This document shows positions 1 through 11,877 of a DNA stretch of 64,000 nucleotides, piece by piece. The DNA comes from Massospora cicadina (Eukaryota > Entomophthoromycota > Entomophthoromycetes > Entomophthorales > Entomophthoraceae), in contig JAKSZP010012122.1 of the NCBI GenBank assembly GCA_022478985.1, forward strand, positions 1 to 64,000. Direction: 5' to 3'. Position numbers and translations under genes: made by a program. The notes beneath the pieces were generated by a model. It was not told where the DNA came from. It ran no database searches and saw nothing but the letters and a program-made list of their open reading frames with translations. How positions within the stretch are numbered: position 1 is the first letter of the stretch; every line of letters starts with the position of its first letter.

Positions 1-1055
1 AGAAGGAATTCAATCAACTTGTTGCCTTAGATGATTAAGGTCCTCCTGTAAATCATGAACCCATTGAGCAAGATGATCATTTGCAGGTATTTGATTTAAG
101 TTAGAAATTGCAGTGATCCGTTTAACTTGCTTGTTCTCTATTAGTCCGCACCAACAAGATAACCATTCCATGGAAGCATTTAGCCTTGCAAAATGGGTTT
201 CTTGAGTTGTTTAATTAGCATCGCATAGGCGATGAGCATTATCCACGACATCCAATAAGTTGTTTAAAGAGTAATCCGAGTTGGTTGGAACGCCTTCTAA
301 GTATAAGAAACACCCTTGAGCTATGGCTCACATTTGTGTTTCTAATGCTTGTACTTGTGATACTAGTTGTTATCAAAGGTTCTAGATTGGACATTGTGAG
401 TGAGGATCCAGGGGGACCAGGAGGTCCTGGGGGTCCTTACGACCCATCTCTACCTGTTGACCCACCGGACCAGGAGGACCACGTTCACCATGAGATCCCA
501 GGGTTACTGATGGGGAGCTAGGTGGTCCCGGCGGAACAGGAGGACCAACAGGGACGGGTTCACCTTTTCTGATAGTATCCACCATTTGGAAAAGATGTTG
601 GACTAGCCTTTTAAGCTCACCCAAGCGCTCCTCATGTTTGACTTGCAATTGATTCAGTTGTCTCTTAATCTCATCCTCAACGGAGGTGATACAGTGGTGA
701 ATAGGGTTAGTGACATCATTAACTTGCTGAGATACTTCTTGACTGATGTATCCCACAACTCCATTATTGACTCTCACTAACTGGTTTATGAGTTTTGTTG
801 ATTTCTCTTCTATTATTGAAAATGGCTTCCCAATTATCCTGTCTAAAGTTAGATGCCTTTTCATAAAATGAAGATAATTGAGAATAAAATTGTTGTGCCA
901 GAGTCAACTGGCTCTGGATCTCTAGATGATGCAACCCCAAAATCTGGAGTATGTGATGAATGGCGGGATGTACATACTGCCAGAGGTACTGCTCTGTTCT
1001 AACCGAACTGACTTCATTAGGCTATAACACTGCTTGGTTATATAAGTTAAACATG
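1..1055 (-). pseudogene. Gag of Ty3/gypsy copy G2 (cut by window edge)
   Basis: This is the start of the Gag frame of a second gypsy copy, lying directly downstream of G1 and sharing its LTR. The longest open piece is 382-864. It carries an alpha-helical, Gln/Glu-rich N-terminal part (LVRVNNGVVGYISQEVSQQV) followed by a collagen-like stretch (VGPPVPPGPPSSPSV, HGERGPPGPVG). The same order and wording occur in G1 Gag at 6,552-7,489, so the two are copies of one family. Stops and frameshifts break it, for example just after the presumed start near 1,050. The capsid end, zinc knuckle and pol lie outside the window. Family-level assignment is confident; the exact start is not. Confidence 0.7.
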
Positions 1056-1364
1056 ATTTCAGCAACCTTAGATGCTCAGTCTCAGTTAGGATGAGCACTA
1101 GGCTGGATAGCCCCCGTTATTAAGCCTTTGACCGTTTCTTCTACATCTGCAGATTGAATATGATAACTACTTTGGTCAGGGCCCTCATTGGCCAAGTCCA
1201 TAGAGCTTAAAATTTCAGATTATTTGCATTAGTGGAAGTCATCTTTTGCCTGTTGGAGTGTACCCATCAGGTAATACTCATTGATTCCTCAGAAGAGGAA
1301 CTTTCTTTACTAGACATATTCATAGTTTTGAAAGTATGTTTTCGCCAGGATAGCCTTGGAAGCA

Positions 1365-1383
1365 GACCTGGCATGGAGCACCA
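1365..1383 (-). other. Primer-binding site of G2
   Basis: On the minus strand the sequence starts TGGTGCTCCATGCCAGGTC, one base after the LTR end. It begins with TGG, as expected for pairing with a tRNA CCA end. It differs at a few positions from the G1 site at 7,801-7,819. The priming tRNA was not identified. Confidence 0.6.
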
Positions 1384-1384
1384 T

Positions 1385-1965
1385 TATTGGAATTTTGTGA
1401 GAAATTTCAATAAGCAGGTGCTATGAAGGCTACTGAAATTATTAGTTCCGTGGCTCTAGCGAAGATAGAAACAATCAAAATGAAGTTATTAGTTCCGTTG
1501 TAATAATAGATTCTATTCGGAAATACAGAATTCTGTTATGAATAGACCAAAATTGAGCTATGCAAGACAAAAATAGTGGTACTTTATTATTTAGAAATGA
1601 GGGATATTTATAGGGGTAGATTTAGTAGTTCTTCGTGAGAATTTTTGGGCTGCACCTGAGGTAATTTCTTTCCTATTAGATGAACAATATTGCTTAATAT
1701 TTATGCCATACTTGTGATGGCAAGTTTTATAAGATTTTTATTAGATGAGACTGACCTTCTTGTTGGATGTTTTGCCCCTTTGGCTTGCTTAAACCCTTAG
1801 GATTGCTTAGCCTCTTCCTTCAGAGAAGACTGATAACTCTGAAGGGTCAATCATCACTCTATCTGAGAATTGGATATCTCTGACGGAGTTTTTATGATCT
1901 TATTAGACTGAGACACCAAATCTCAATTTTTATTATACTCAGTAATTGCAGTTGAAACTTCAGCA
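1385..1965 (-). repeat. LTR shared by G1 (3' end) and G2 (5' end)
   Basis: This 581-bp LTR matches the split LTR at 7,821-8,124 plus 13,395-13,645 along its whole length by eye. On the minus strand it begins TGCTGAAG after a purine tract and ends AATA one base before the G2 primer-binding site. It has a TATA box (CCCTATAAATATCC, about 1,610-1,625) followed by AATAAAG. Being bordered by a polypurine tract on one side and a primer site on the other shows that it serves two tandem internal regions. Confidence 0.75.
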
Positions 1966-3060
1966 ATGCTCCCCTCAAGATCTTGTCTAGGGAGAATATG
2001 CTTACAAAGAAACCTACTATTAACTCTATTGATAACAGTACCAGTATCAATAGCTGCAATGGAGTATTCAATACCCTACGATAAATAATATGGTCAGGTC
2101 CATCCCATAAGGTATCGAGTTTGTGAATCTGTCCTCTAGGCCTATGATGATAAAATAGTACAAGATCCCCAATTTGATATTCAGGTAACATAGGTCGACT
2201 AGCATTGGTTATAGTTCCCTCTTTTTAAGGTTGTAGCAGCAAGAGAACTCGAGGCTAAGGCTTGTACTTGGATGATTTCATCAGCTAGTCTCCTCATAAT
2301 AAAATCAGTAGTATGTGGGGTTGCAGCATCTAATATAGGTTTTACACTTGAGGGTAGAATATGATCCTGACCGTAAAGAGCCTTAAAGAAGAAAATCCAA
2401 TTATACTATGGTAACTAACCCTTTAGGCTAACATATCACTAGGTAAGTAGAGATTACAACTACTAGTATCGTTGGAGATCATTTTTAAAGAATGATTACA
2501 AGGGTACCATTTGCTTATTTGACCACGCCATTAGTAGAAAGATTGTAAGGGGTCCTAAATGACTGATAGGTTATCATTAATCTAGTAAGCTCAGATACCA
2601 CCTGAGAAACAAAGTTGGTACCATTATCAGATAATAGAACATTTAGGCTACCATGCCTGGTGAAAACTTGCTTAAAATGATAGGACGCCGTAGCCTTTGC
2701 GGTGACCATGGAAACTGAGACAGCTTCAATCCATTTGGTAAAATGGTCGATAGCTAATATAATAAACAATTTCCATAAGTAGCAGTAGGTAGAGGGCCCA
2801 CCACATCGATACTCATAAGAAAAAAAGGTTCTGAAGGTCCCACAATTTTATGTTGGTAAATCAAATTTCCACCACGCTGATATTGGCAAGTGAGACACGT
2901 CTTTAACATATTGTGCACAGTTTCCAGCATGTTATCCTAGTATTAATGGTTTTTCAACCACTGTAAAGTCTTAGCAACAGCTCCATGTCCTACAGTTTGA
3001 TGATCCTCCATAATAGTATCAGGCCTCGCAGAGGGCTAAATAAAGGTCAACCATTTAGAT
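1892..3060 (-). pseudogene. G1 integrase and its C-terminal domain
   Basis: The DDE integrase core is seen at 2,515-2,769: the first Asp in AIDHFTKWIEAV and the second in LLSDNGTNFVS. At the position of the catalytic Glu (NGTLERANG in G4) G1 reads NGVVK followed by a stop, so the Glu is replaced by Lys. The C-terminal part at 1,892-2,191 has the usual gypsy signature IGDLVLFYHHRPRGQIHKLD with DTLWDGP after it. An HHCC zinc-binding region is expected upstream near 2,900-3,050 but is badly degraded. The protein would insert cDNA into the genome; this copy cannot. Confidence 0.75.
1966..1978 (-). other. Polypurine tract of G1
   Basis: On the minus strand TTGAGGGGAGCAT lies immediately before the LTR start TGCTG. 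It matches the tract CTTGAGGGGTAT before the 3' LTR of G3 at 35,859-35,870. It is the expected plus-strand priming site of a Ty3/gypsy element. Confidence 0.65.
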
Positions 3061-3219
3061 CTTAACTTCTTATATAAGGAACCTTCTTTAACTTAAGTAT
3101 CCCTGGGTAAGGATTGTAGCTTCGCTATAACGTCCCTAGATTCATAATAACAGAGTTCAGGTCTGACAATAAGATCATATATATGATCCTCCTCAGCAGT
3201 GAATAACGTTATTATAGGT

Positions 3220-3620
3220 AACTGAGAAAGTCCATCAGCATTTTAGTGTATAGCTCCAGTGCAATGTTGAATTGTAATGTCATAACTTATGGAGTTTTAT
3301 TGTGCATCTAGCTAAGCGTTTATTAGTTCCTTCATTTGTTGCAACCACTTCAGGGAAGCGTGATCCGTGACTATAATGAAATGCTTGCCATAGAGATAAG
3401 GGCGAAAATACTTGATGTCAGATAGGACTATGAGACATTCCCTCTTGGTAATATTATAATTGCATTCTGCCTTGGAAAGGGTTTTAATATAATAAGCGAT
3501 GGGATGATCAACCAGGTTGGAATCATGATGATCCAGATTGGCCCTAATGGCAACATCACAGGCTTCAGTAAAATAAGATAAAGGGTTTTGAAAAATCAGA
3601 GTGAGCTAAAAATGGGGCAC
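3220..3620 (-). pseudogene. G1 RNase H domain
   Basis: On the minus strand the domain reads TEACDVAIRA (usual TDASDVAIGA), then a KRECL segment (usual KELLA), then a strand ending TDHASLKWLQQM, and closes with HCTGAIH and ADGLSQLP. These are the ordered landmarks of a Ty3/gypsy RNase H, which removes the RNA template during cDNA synthesis. Several stops interrupt it. It follows the RT directly, as in an intact pol. Confidence 0.7.
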
Positions 3621-3989
3621 TAAGTAAAGCTTGGAGCAAAGAATGAAAGCTTGATGATGCAATTCTTCCCATAAGAAAGGAACTTCCTTGTGCAATAAAT
3701 AAATTAAAGGCTCTGAAATTTCAGCAAAATGGTGGATTAATTGTCAGTAATAACAAACCATCCCTAAAAACACTTGAATATCGCACAAGCTTTAGGAACA
3801 GGCATGTCTGAAATAGCATGTATCTTATTGAATAAAGATATAATCCCATCATGATTAACTTTATGGCCTAAGAATTCCATCTCAGTTTTGAAAAAAAACA
3901 CTTAGATTGTTTTAGCTTAAGCGAAGTATGGCACATCTTACCAAATACTTCCTTTAAATGAGCTAATTGATTGTTACAAGTGCGATAGA

Positions 3990-4480
3990 AAACAGTAACA
4001 TGGTCTCAATAAACCAAAACGCAGAAAACTTTCAATTTCCCAAATAAGCCATCCATGGCTCTTTGAAAAGTAACAGGGGCATTACAAAGCCCCTGCAGCA
4101 TATGAGTAGGCTCAAATAACCCCTCACTAGATTCAGGAACATTTTTGACGGTCTTCTGGAGCCAGGTCAATTTGCCATTAGCCACTAGCAAGGTCCATGG
4201 CCAAGAAGAATTTTGACCCAGACAATAGTCTTAAGAAATCAAAATGCGAGGTAGAGGATAAAAATCATTTTAGGTAACAGCATTAAGCTGATGATAATCC
4301 ATAACCACTCAATGACCTCCATCTTTTTTCTTATGAGTAGTAGGGGGGAAGCCCATGGACTCTTAGAAGGCGTTAGTAGCCCCACATTGAGGGTTTGTTT
4401 CAATTCCACTGAGACCTGAGCTTCCTTGACTTTAGATTTATGATAAGGTCAAGCTCAAATAGGGGGAGTATCCCTTGTTT
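3990..4480 (-). pseudogene. G1 reverse transcriptase core
   Basis: Motifs in order on the minus strand: PWASPLLLIRKKDGGH with a stop behind it, MDYHQLNAVT, then LFEPTHMLQGLCNAPVTFQ (4,006-4,191). The catalytic box expected as YLDD reads Tyr-stop-Asp-His, so both the frame and one catalytic Asp are lost. The domain would copy element RNA into DNA. Assignment to Ty3/gypsy is firm; the copy is dead. Confidence 0.8.
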
Positions 4481-4744
4481 TCACTTGATGCTGCGCATTT
4501 TTCATTAGCCCAAAATCTCCAGAACCTTGGGCAAATATATCTGCATATTCTTCATTCAGAGCCTCAGCTTCATGCCGTTGTTCTGGAGTGAGAGAATCCC
4601 CAAATTCGACGTCAGTTCTAGTAATGAAAGGTGGTTCTTCAACTCAAAATCATGTAAATCCCCACATCCTGAGATGGATAAAATCTCAATTACAGAAGTA
4701 GGCTGCACATAAATGATAGTGTTACTTTGATTCAATCGCATAGG

Positions 4745-5480
4745 TCAATAGGTGAGATTAGCTATTAAGACTAGAATAGTCCCATCATAAGCAGGATCAG
4801 GGATACTAGGGCTGGTTAAGGCCTCCAAATGAGAGGGATTTTGGTTACCAAAGATCTCTAACACATGATCAACTGGCACGAATATTTGAACTACAGTATC
4901 AATTACGAATTGAGCTTTTGGAGGAATAGTAATCAGAGAGTTAGAATATAAATGCATTCCCTCAGAAGCACAAGCTGATGGAGGCGGAAGAATAGTCCTA
5001 GGTCCCAAAATTCGGTACTCAAGACGAAATATAGAAGCAGGATATTCCAATAAGTAAATGCGTCGTTTGAGTTTGCCTTTGCTATTGGGGACATCTTGTA
5101 AAATTAAAGGTACTTGGTATCCAATTAAAGAGAGATAATTGTCCTTAAGACTAATTATTTTATTAAAATCAATGAGAATTTTGGTTCCCAAAAGCAAGTC
5201 ATAGCAGCTATTATCCAACACTAATGCAAGTACCAAAACAACCAACTTTCCAAAGCTCATTAGGAGAGAAGATTAGGCTCCTATGGATTTAGTGTATGAA
5301 GGACCAGCAGTTCCATAGTCTCAAGAATAATTTAAGTCTGGCGCCACTTTGATTTTTTTCATAAGCCTGAATGAGATCACATTTATGGGCGATCTGATGT
5401 CAATGATAGCTAAAACTTTCACTTTCTGCACTATGACTTCCACCCAAATCACACCAGCGCCAAAGTGCAGGATTAAAAAT
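4745..5480 (-). pseudogene. G1 aspartic protease and PR-RT linker
   Basis: At about 5,350-5,430 on the minus strand the reading is VQKVKVLAIIDIRSPINVIS. The same segment in G3 and G4 reads with D-T-G-S-P, the retropepsin active site, so this copy has lost Thr and Gly of the catalytic triad. The open frame 4,745-5,260 continues with a protease C-terminal signature (YDLLLGTKILIDFN) and a linker (NYLSLIGYQVPL) that is also recognisable in G4 near 48,220-48,260. The protease would process Gag-Pol. Confidence 0.7.
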
Positions 5481-5718
5481 ACTGAGGGACCAAACAGTCA
5501 AATTGCATTAGAAGAAAAAACAGAAGCGTAAGACAAAATAGTATCTTTGTTGGCTAATTCTTCAGGGATATCAAGCTCACCAGGAGTGGATATCACATAA
5601 TGATTGGTAGAAGAGTTAAAAGATTTTGATGGAAGCACAGGAGGTAGGTCAGCACAGGGAGCCTCATGCCCTATGCTGACTCCTCTTTTTTCGACTCTTC
5701 CACTTGCTTTTTCCACCA

Positions 5719-7489
5719 TTAGGATACCACATGACCCACGAGACCACAATAAGAGCATGGTTCCTTCTTCAGTTTAGACTTGGGCTTATATGGCATCACA
5801 TGGATGTGAGAATGAGGGTTAATAGCGGAGGTTGGGTGTACCAAACCATTTGGAATCTCCATGAGCTCTTCTTTGATGTCGATAATGGAATAGAAATTTC
5901 TCTTGAGTGATTTCAAATGCAGTAGTAACTGAGTGTGAGAAGTGAACGCACTCATTACAGCTGATATGGCATCATCTACTGTAGTCTGGTCGCAAATGGT
6001 AAGAGTTTGGGCTCATGGTAGAATCTTTTAGCGAAATTTTGAATAGACTCTCCTCATTTGATTTGAATATTCATAAAGGCTTACTTTTGGTTAGATAGTA
6101 TTTGATCACTCCCAAATTCCTTAATAAGGGCGTTTTTTACTTGAACCCACGTATTGCAAGCCTTAAGGTGAGGAACCATGATTCCTTGAGTGATCCAGCT
6201 TAGACAATAAGTAATATGTCAAACTTTCTGTTGATCCGTTGTCCATTGCCCCGTCCATTTCTCACTCATAGACAAATAGAAAATAATGAATGTTACCTTC
6301 ACCTGGCTCAAACTTATCCTTAAAGGTAGGTTTAAAATTGGTGGGTTCATTGCTCAAGACGTGTATGCCAGATACCATGACCGGATCAGCTTTGGAGGGT
6401 TCAGAATCAGGGATGTTGGTTTGAGTAAGAATTCAGTTAACTTGTTGTTGTAAATGGTTCAGATCGTCTTGTAAATTTGGACCCATTGTGTGATTGGTCA
6501 TTTACAGTCAATTGATTTAAGTTAGAAATTGCAGCGAGCATCTCTTCTTGCTTATTCTTGAGTAAATCCATTTTTAGCAGTTAACCAATTAGTAGAAGCT
6601 GTTAAGATTGCAAACTGAGTTTCTTGTATAGATTGGTTAGCATCGCATAGAAAATGAGAATTATCAACACTATCCAATAAGTTGGTTAGTAAATAATCCA
6701 GATTAGTTGAAAGTCCTTCTAGAGATAAGAAACATCCTTGAGCTATGGCTTGGATTTGGGTTTCTAACGCCTGCACTCTTGAAACTACCAGACTCGGAGG
6801 TTCAGAATTGTGAATTAAAAGCGTTGAGCGGGGGGTGACCAGGAGGTCTGGGGGTCCTTGTGAACTGTCGCAACCTGCAGGCTCAGGTGGTCCTTGTTGA
6901 CTCACAGAGCCTTGAGGACCTCGTTCACCAGGGGGTCCCAGGGTCACCAAAAAAGAACTAGGTGGTCCTGGAGGTCCATGAGGATCAGCAGGACTAGGTT
7001 CATCTTCTCTAATAGTATCCACAATTAAATAAGTTGTTGAAGTAGCCCGTTGAGTTCAACAAAGCGTTCCTCATGTTGGGACCGCAATTTTCCCAGTTGT
7101 TTAGTAATCTCATCTTCAAGGGTAGTGATTCAGTAGTGAATAGGATTAGCAACATCACTAACCTGTTGAGATACTTTTTGGCCGATGTAACCCACAATTC
7201 CATTGTCAATTCTCACCAGATGGTTATGTATAGCATTAATTTCCCTTCTATTATCAAGTATGACTTTCCAATTATCCTGACCAAAGTTAGAAGCCATCTC
7301 ATAGAAAGAGGATAGCTGAGAATGAAATTGTTGCGCCAGGGTCAACTGGCGTTGGATCTCTAGATTATACAACCCCAAAATCTGGAGTATGTGATGAATG
7401 GCGGGATGTACATACTGCCGGAGGTACTGCTCTGTTCTAGCCAAACTGACTTTGGTATGTTGTAAAACCACTCTGTTGTATAGGTCCAT
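5719..7489 (-). pseudogene. G1 Gag with collagen-like region and CCHC remnant
   Basis: Start chosen at 7,489 (MDLYNRVVLQHTKVSL), about 310 nt after the primer-binding site. The N-terminal part (7,130-7,489) is predicted helical and Gln-rich (LEIQRQLTLAQQFHSQLSS). Next comes a Gly-Pro-rich, collagen-like stretch (6,830-6,990; HGPPGPPSSF, GPPGERGPQG, QQGPPEPAG), then a helical part (SRVQALETQIQAIAQG), a poorly preserved capsid-like region, and a knuckle CSYCGLVGH at about 5,720-5,765 whose fourth Cys is lost behind a stop. Gag would form the particle and bind RNA. At least three frame breaks separate the pieces. The Gly-X-Y stretch is shared with G2 and G3. Confidence 0.75.
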
Positions 7490-7800
7490 CTTATTAGCTG
7501 CAACCTTATATGCTCAGTCTCAGTTAGGATAGCACCAGGCTGGAAAGCCCCCGTTATTAAGCCTTTGACCGTTTCTTCTACATCTTCAGATTAAATTGAT
7601 AATTATCATGCTCAAGGTCCTTAATGGCCAAGTCCATAGAAGCTTGAAATTTAAGGATTACTGATATTAGCGGAAGGCATCTCCTGCCTGTTGGAGTGTA
7701 CCCATCGGGTGGTACTCATTAATTCCTTGGAAGAGGGGCTTTCCTTGCTATACATATTCATCATTGTGAAATATGTTTTCACCAGGTAGCTTCAGAAGAA

Positions 7801-7819
7801 GACCCGGCAGGGAGCACCA
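7801..7819 (-). other. Primer-binding site of G1
   Basis: On the minus strand TGGTGCTCCCTGCCGGGTC follows the LTR end AATA after one spacer base. The complement ends in GGGAGCACCA, a plausible tRNA 3' end including CCA. The same spacing is seen in G2, G3 and G4. Confidence 0.65.
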
Positions 7820-7820
7820 G

Positions 7821-8124
7821 TATTGAAGTTTCATTAAAGAAATTTCAATATTCAGGCGCTAAAAAGCTATGAAATTATTAGTTCTGTGGCTCTAGCGAAT
7901 ATAAAAACAAGCACAATGAAGTTATTAGTTCCGTTGGAATAGATTCTATTTGGAAATACAGAATTCTGTTATGAATAGACCAAAATTGAGCTATGCGAGA
8001 CAAAAATAGTGGTACTTTATTAGTTAGAAATGAGATATATTTATAGGGGTAAATTTAGTAGTTCTTTGTAAGGATTTTCATGCTTCAACTAAGGTAAGAT
8101 CTTTCCTAATAGATGACCAATATT
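7821..8124 (-). repeat. G1 5' LTR, inner part (U5 side), including left target-site duplication
   Basis: Matches 1,385-1,690 of the shared LTR. Its last 15 bases (8,110-8,124, TAGATGACCAATATT) are repeated at 13,380-13,394 on the other side of LINE A and form the target-site duplication of that insertion. A TATA box is visible at about 8,036-8,050 on the minus strand. Confidence 0.8.
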
Positions 8125-8130
8125 TAAATT

Positions 8131-11100
8131 TATTGCGGGGAAGGCTGACCATGGGATGGACACTTCCGAATATGTCTCAGGAAAGACAAACTTAGTACCA
8201 GGGGAGGCACCCCAGAGAAGCGATGCTATCTCTTGTTGCCAGCGGGGACGCCACTATGGGGAGGGGGAGGGAACGTGTGAAGGGGCCGTAGCCACTATTG
8301 AGCACGTGTGGAGGAAGGGGTCTGATTTGATGAACCAGACTGGGAACCAGGAGGAGACCAGCTGTCAGCGACGCGGTGGAGGTATCCAAACATCCACGCT
8401 TGAAAGTGGTCCACCAAGTGAGACCAGAATCTGTGGACAGCTTCTGGGAGGGTGGGGATGGAGCCAGCGATGGCATCCGAGACAATCGTGTGGATAGTCC
8501 ACATGACGATTTCAACTACCAGAGCATGGAGGGAGGGTGGAAGGGGGGAGGCCATTGATGAAGCAAACATATCTCTTGACAGACTGAAGGGATGCGTTTG
8601 ATCCTGGCCCAGCAGACGTTGAACTTCGCGCCATATCACTTTAGAGGTGGGGCACTTCTCCAGGCGGTGAAACAGCGTTCCATACTGGCCACACACGACA
8701 CAGGATGAGTGTAAAGCGGTAGAGCGCTCAGCTGTATGATACACCCACCTCAGGCAGCGCCACACATGGCAGCGGACTTGAGGCTGCAACAGAGGATGGT
8801 GTGCGTATTTCCAGATAGTCTTTTGGGTCTCAGTGGAATAAGGGATGCCCATCATGTCCAGGTAGTCCATCCTGGATAGGACATGGGGTCGAATGGGGAT
8901 CACGCCATCATGGATGGGTAGCCCCTGTACCTTTTGTGTGAACTGAGGAGAGGGGCAGCCTCTTCGGGTTGTATGTCTGCTAGTATGAATTCTCCACTCT
9001 GCGCTTCGCATGGAGAGTAGGATTTGTTTGTAGTGGGTTTTAGTCCCGTGAGGACCTGTGGCCGATGTGTGTGATGCAAGGTATTTCATCAGGGAATGGG
9101 GGTTTGATGGATTGTTGAGGCTCAAGGATTGGGAGAAGTTGGAGTGGGCCGTGCGGGACCAGTGTTGGGATGGGAGTGTAGGAGCGGTGACGGCCGCGAT
9201 ACAGGTGCCCAAGATCTTAGCAGCATGAGCTTTGAAGTCAAGCAGGCCCATGCCACCTTGATGATGAGGTCCAAACATGACCTCTAGATGTACTGTTGGA
9301 GGGCGGCCTGACCAAAGCCATCCTTGCAGCAAAGCATACAGGGATTTGAAGAAGCTTGGTGAGAAGGGGATGGCGTGGGCTCCGAACCAGACTTTGGATA
9401 GGAGTATAGAGTTGGCAAGAACAACCCTGCCAGTGAGGGTAGTAGGGTGGGCTCTGAGAGAGGCGATTCGCTTTGTCACGTTGTCCAGTATATGGCACCC
9501 CACTACTGCTGACGCATATCCGCCTGCCTCCATCCACATGCCCAGATGGCGCACCAGTCCTATGGTAGGACGTGGCACGAAGGGGAGCACCAGTGGAGCG
9601 GTGTGTGTTGAGTTAGTAAGGTGTGGACGTGGGCGAGCAGATGGGCTGGGTTGGGAACTAATTGCTGGGGCCCAGCAGTTCTGAAACCGACCAAGGAGGA
9701 TGATTTCAGTTTTGGAGGCATTCAGTTCCGCGTTGCTTACCCGGGAATATTCCTGGATGAGGGCTTCAAGCGCGCGTGCATCTTTGTTATTAGACACCCC
9801 CACCGCGCAATCATCTGCAAATGCCATCATCTTAACTGGGGTTTGGCCTGGCACATGGACCCCAGTGAGTTGGGCTTCACATTTCGCAGTAGTGGGTCAA
9901 GGCTGAAGTTGTATAAGAGTGGGCTGAGGGGGTCACCTTGTCGCAAGCCCCTTTGAGGGCAGACTACTTCTGTTAGGAAGCCTGGGCCATGCACTGCCAT
10001 TGTCGCAGATTCCATGAGCAGCATTACCCAGTTTATGAAGTGGGGGGTAGGCAGAATTGATGGAGGCAGTCCCTTTGGCATTCCCAGTTTACTCTATCAT
10101 AGGCCTTTTGTTGGTCCAAGAATACCAGTGCCCCAGAGGCTGTGGACTGACATGCATTAGCCACGGAGTGCACATTATCCCAAATCGACCTTCTGGGGAT
10201 GAAAACAAATTTTTCTGGGGAGATGGTGGCAGATGCTATAGTCCCTAAACGGTTAGCCATGATTTTTGTTAAAAATTTTGGTGTCTGTGTTTGTTAGAGA
10301 AATGGGGCGCCAGTTGGCTAAGTCAAGCTTATCCCCTTTCTTGAAGAGTGTGACAGTAAAGGCCTCATGTCCTCCTGGTAGGAGGCGCGTTTCCAACAGG
10401 ATTTGGTTAAGTGAGGCTAGCAGCAATGGGGATATATATTTTATTTTTTGTAGAACTCATATGGAATGCCATCTGAGCCTGGGCATTTTCAGTTTTTGGT
10501 GCACCACGAATGGTTGTCCATAATTTGTTTGGAGTAATTAAATCCATTATTTATGGGTATCAGAAAATGGTGCAGATATGAGCTTGGTTGAGAAATTCTG
10601 CCAATTCGGCCAGCTGAATTGGTTTGGCTCAGTATAACTCAGAGTAATATTTTTACATTTCAATTGCCACTTCGGCCAGTGTGTCCGCAATGGAATTATC
10701 CAATCTTTGCACCTGTGTGTAGGCCACACTCTGGCGTGGTGCAAAATTTTTTTTAAAGAAGTATGCGGTGACTTGTCACCTTTAGTGATGCGTGTGGCCT
10801 TGTATTGGACACAAAACCAATGTTTATGTTGCCTTTTGAGTGCGTTGAGGTGGGCGGCTGCCTCCGCCCACTTCCAGCCCCATGCAGGGCTGTATCCTGT
10901 GGCTGGAATGTTGGACTCCAAGTGGGCCAATTCCGCCAGAGCACGAGATAACCACCGATGTGGCTCATGAGCATCTAGAGGAGAGATGGCGATAGTGGTG
11001 GATGGTGTCCTCTTTGAAGGTTGCCCATGTGGATTGGGGTCCGCGCAATATGGTGCAACAAATGATTTTGCCAAAGTTGCCTCTTCCACCCATGTGGAAA

Positions 11101-11874
11101 ATCCTGGTGATGCAAGCTCAGGGGGCGGATTTTGCACCAATGTGGGGCCTTTGCAACTGTGATGGTAAGTGGTAGGTTATTGAGACCAGTCGGTGGTCGG
11201 TGAATTCCATTTCGTTGTTTTGAAGTGGGAGATGTGGGGTTGGAATTTGCACAGTGTTAGAATAAGGTCGATGTGGGTCATGGACCTTAATTGGCCGTTG
11301 TGGACATGGGGACGCGACATGTTTTTGAGCAGCAGGGCATGTCACAGCAGTGCATCCATTAACCCAAGGGTGGCCTTTAGAACATGTAGTTCTATGTGAC
11401 CCTGTGGGGCATGGGGTGAGGGAGGCCACCAGTCCATTGGTGAGTTTTCCACCAGTTCATGTCGCCAACTAGGAAAGAATTAGGGGGTAGCGGGAGGGAT
11501 TTGACCGATGAGAAAAATTCCTGACGCTCATGTGCACCATTTGGGACATAGATGTTGATGATTGCGTGCACAACGTCAGCCCACAAGAAGGTGATGACAA
11601 GCACTCAGCCATTTAGGAATGTTTCTGAGGATGTGAATTTATAAAAATTATTTTTCCAAATTAGCACCCCACAGTGCTTCGACCAAAAGGGTAGGGATGG
11701 GAGGAGCATTGTTTTCCAAGCTTCCTCAGAACCTCGTGGACAGTGGGACTCCTGGATGGCCAGTATATCCACGGGTAAATTGTGTTGTAAAAAACTCAGT
11801 TTCCTAGCCTGGGATGGGGAGGCCTTGAGTCCCGCAATATTCAACATCCCTAGAGTGAAGGTTTCCCCCATCAC
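8131..11874 (-). pseudogene. LINE A ORF2: endonuclease-reverse transcriptase
   Basis: Starts MMGETFTLGMLNIAGLKAS. Endonuclease landmarks follow: QESHCP, then VGDMNW (Cys lost relative to LINE C) and TDHRLVS. The reverse transcriptase begins at MANRLG (10,260) with FIPRRSIWDN and DQQKAYDRV, then GLRQGDPLSPLLYNFSLD (about 9,930) and MMAFADDC with NASKTEIILLG (8,295-9,854). The C-terminal knuckle CVVCGQYGTLFHRLEKC (CX2CX7HX4C) follows at about 8,650-8,710. The FADD catalytic pair is intact, but frame breaks occur near 11,600, 11,430, 11,130, 10,500, 10,050 and 9,850. One more near 8,390 diverts the end of the frame, which in LINE C runs to the tail. The enzyme nicks target DNA and primes cDNA there. 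Confidence 0.85.
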
Positions 11875-11877
11875 ACC

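Noticed and set aside
382..864. Collagen or collagen-like host gene
   Set aside because: The Gly-Pro stretch is short, lies between helical segments, and recurs in G1 and G3 next to primer sites, zinc knuckle and pol. It is retrotransposon Gag.
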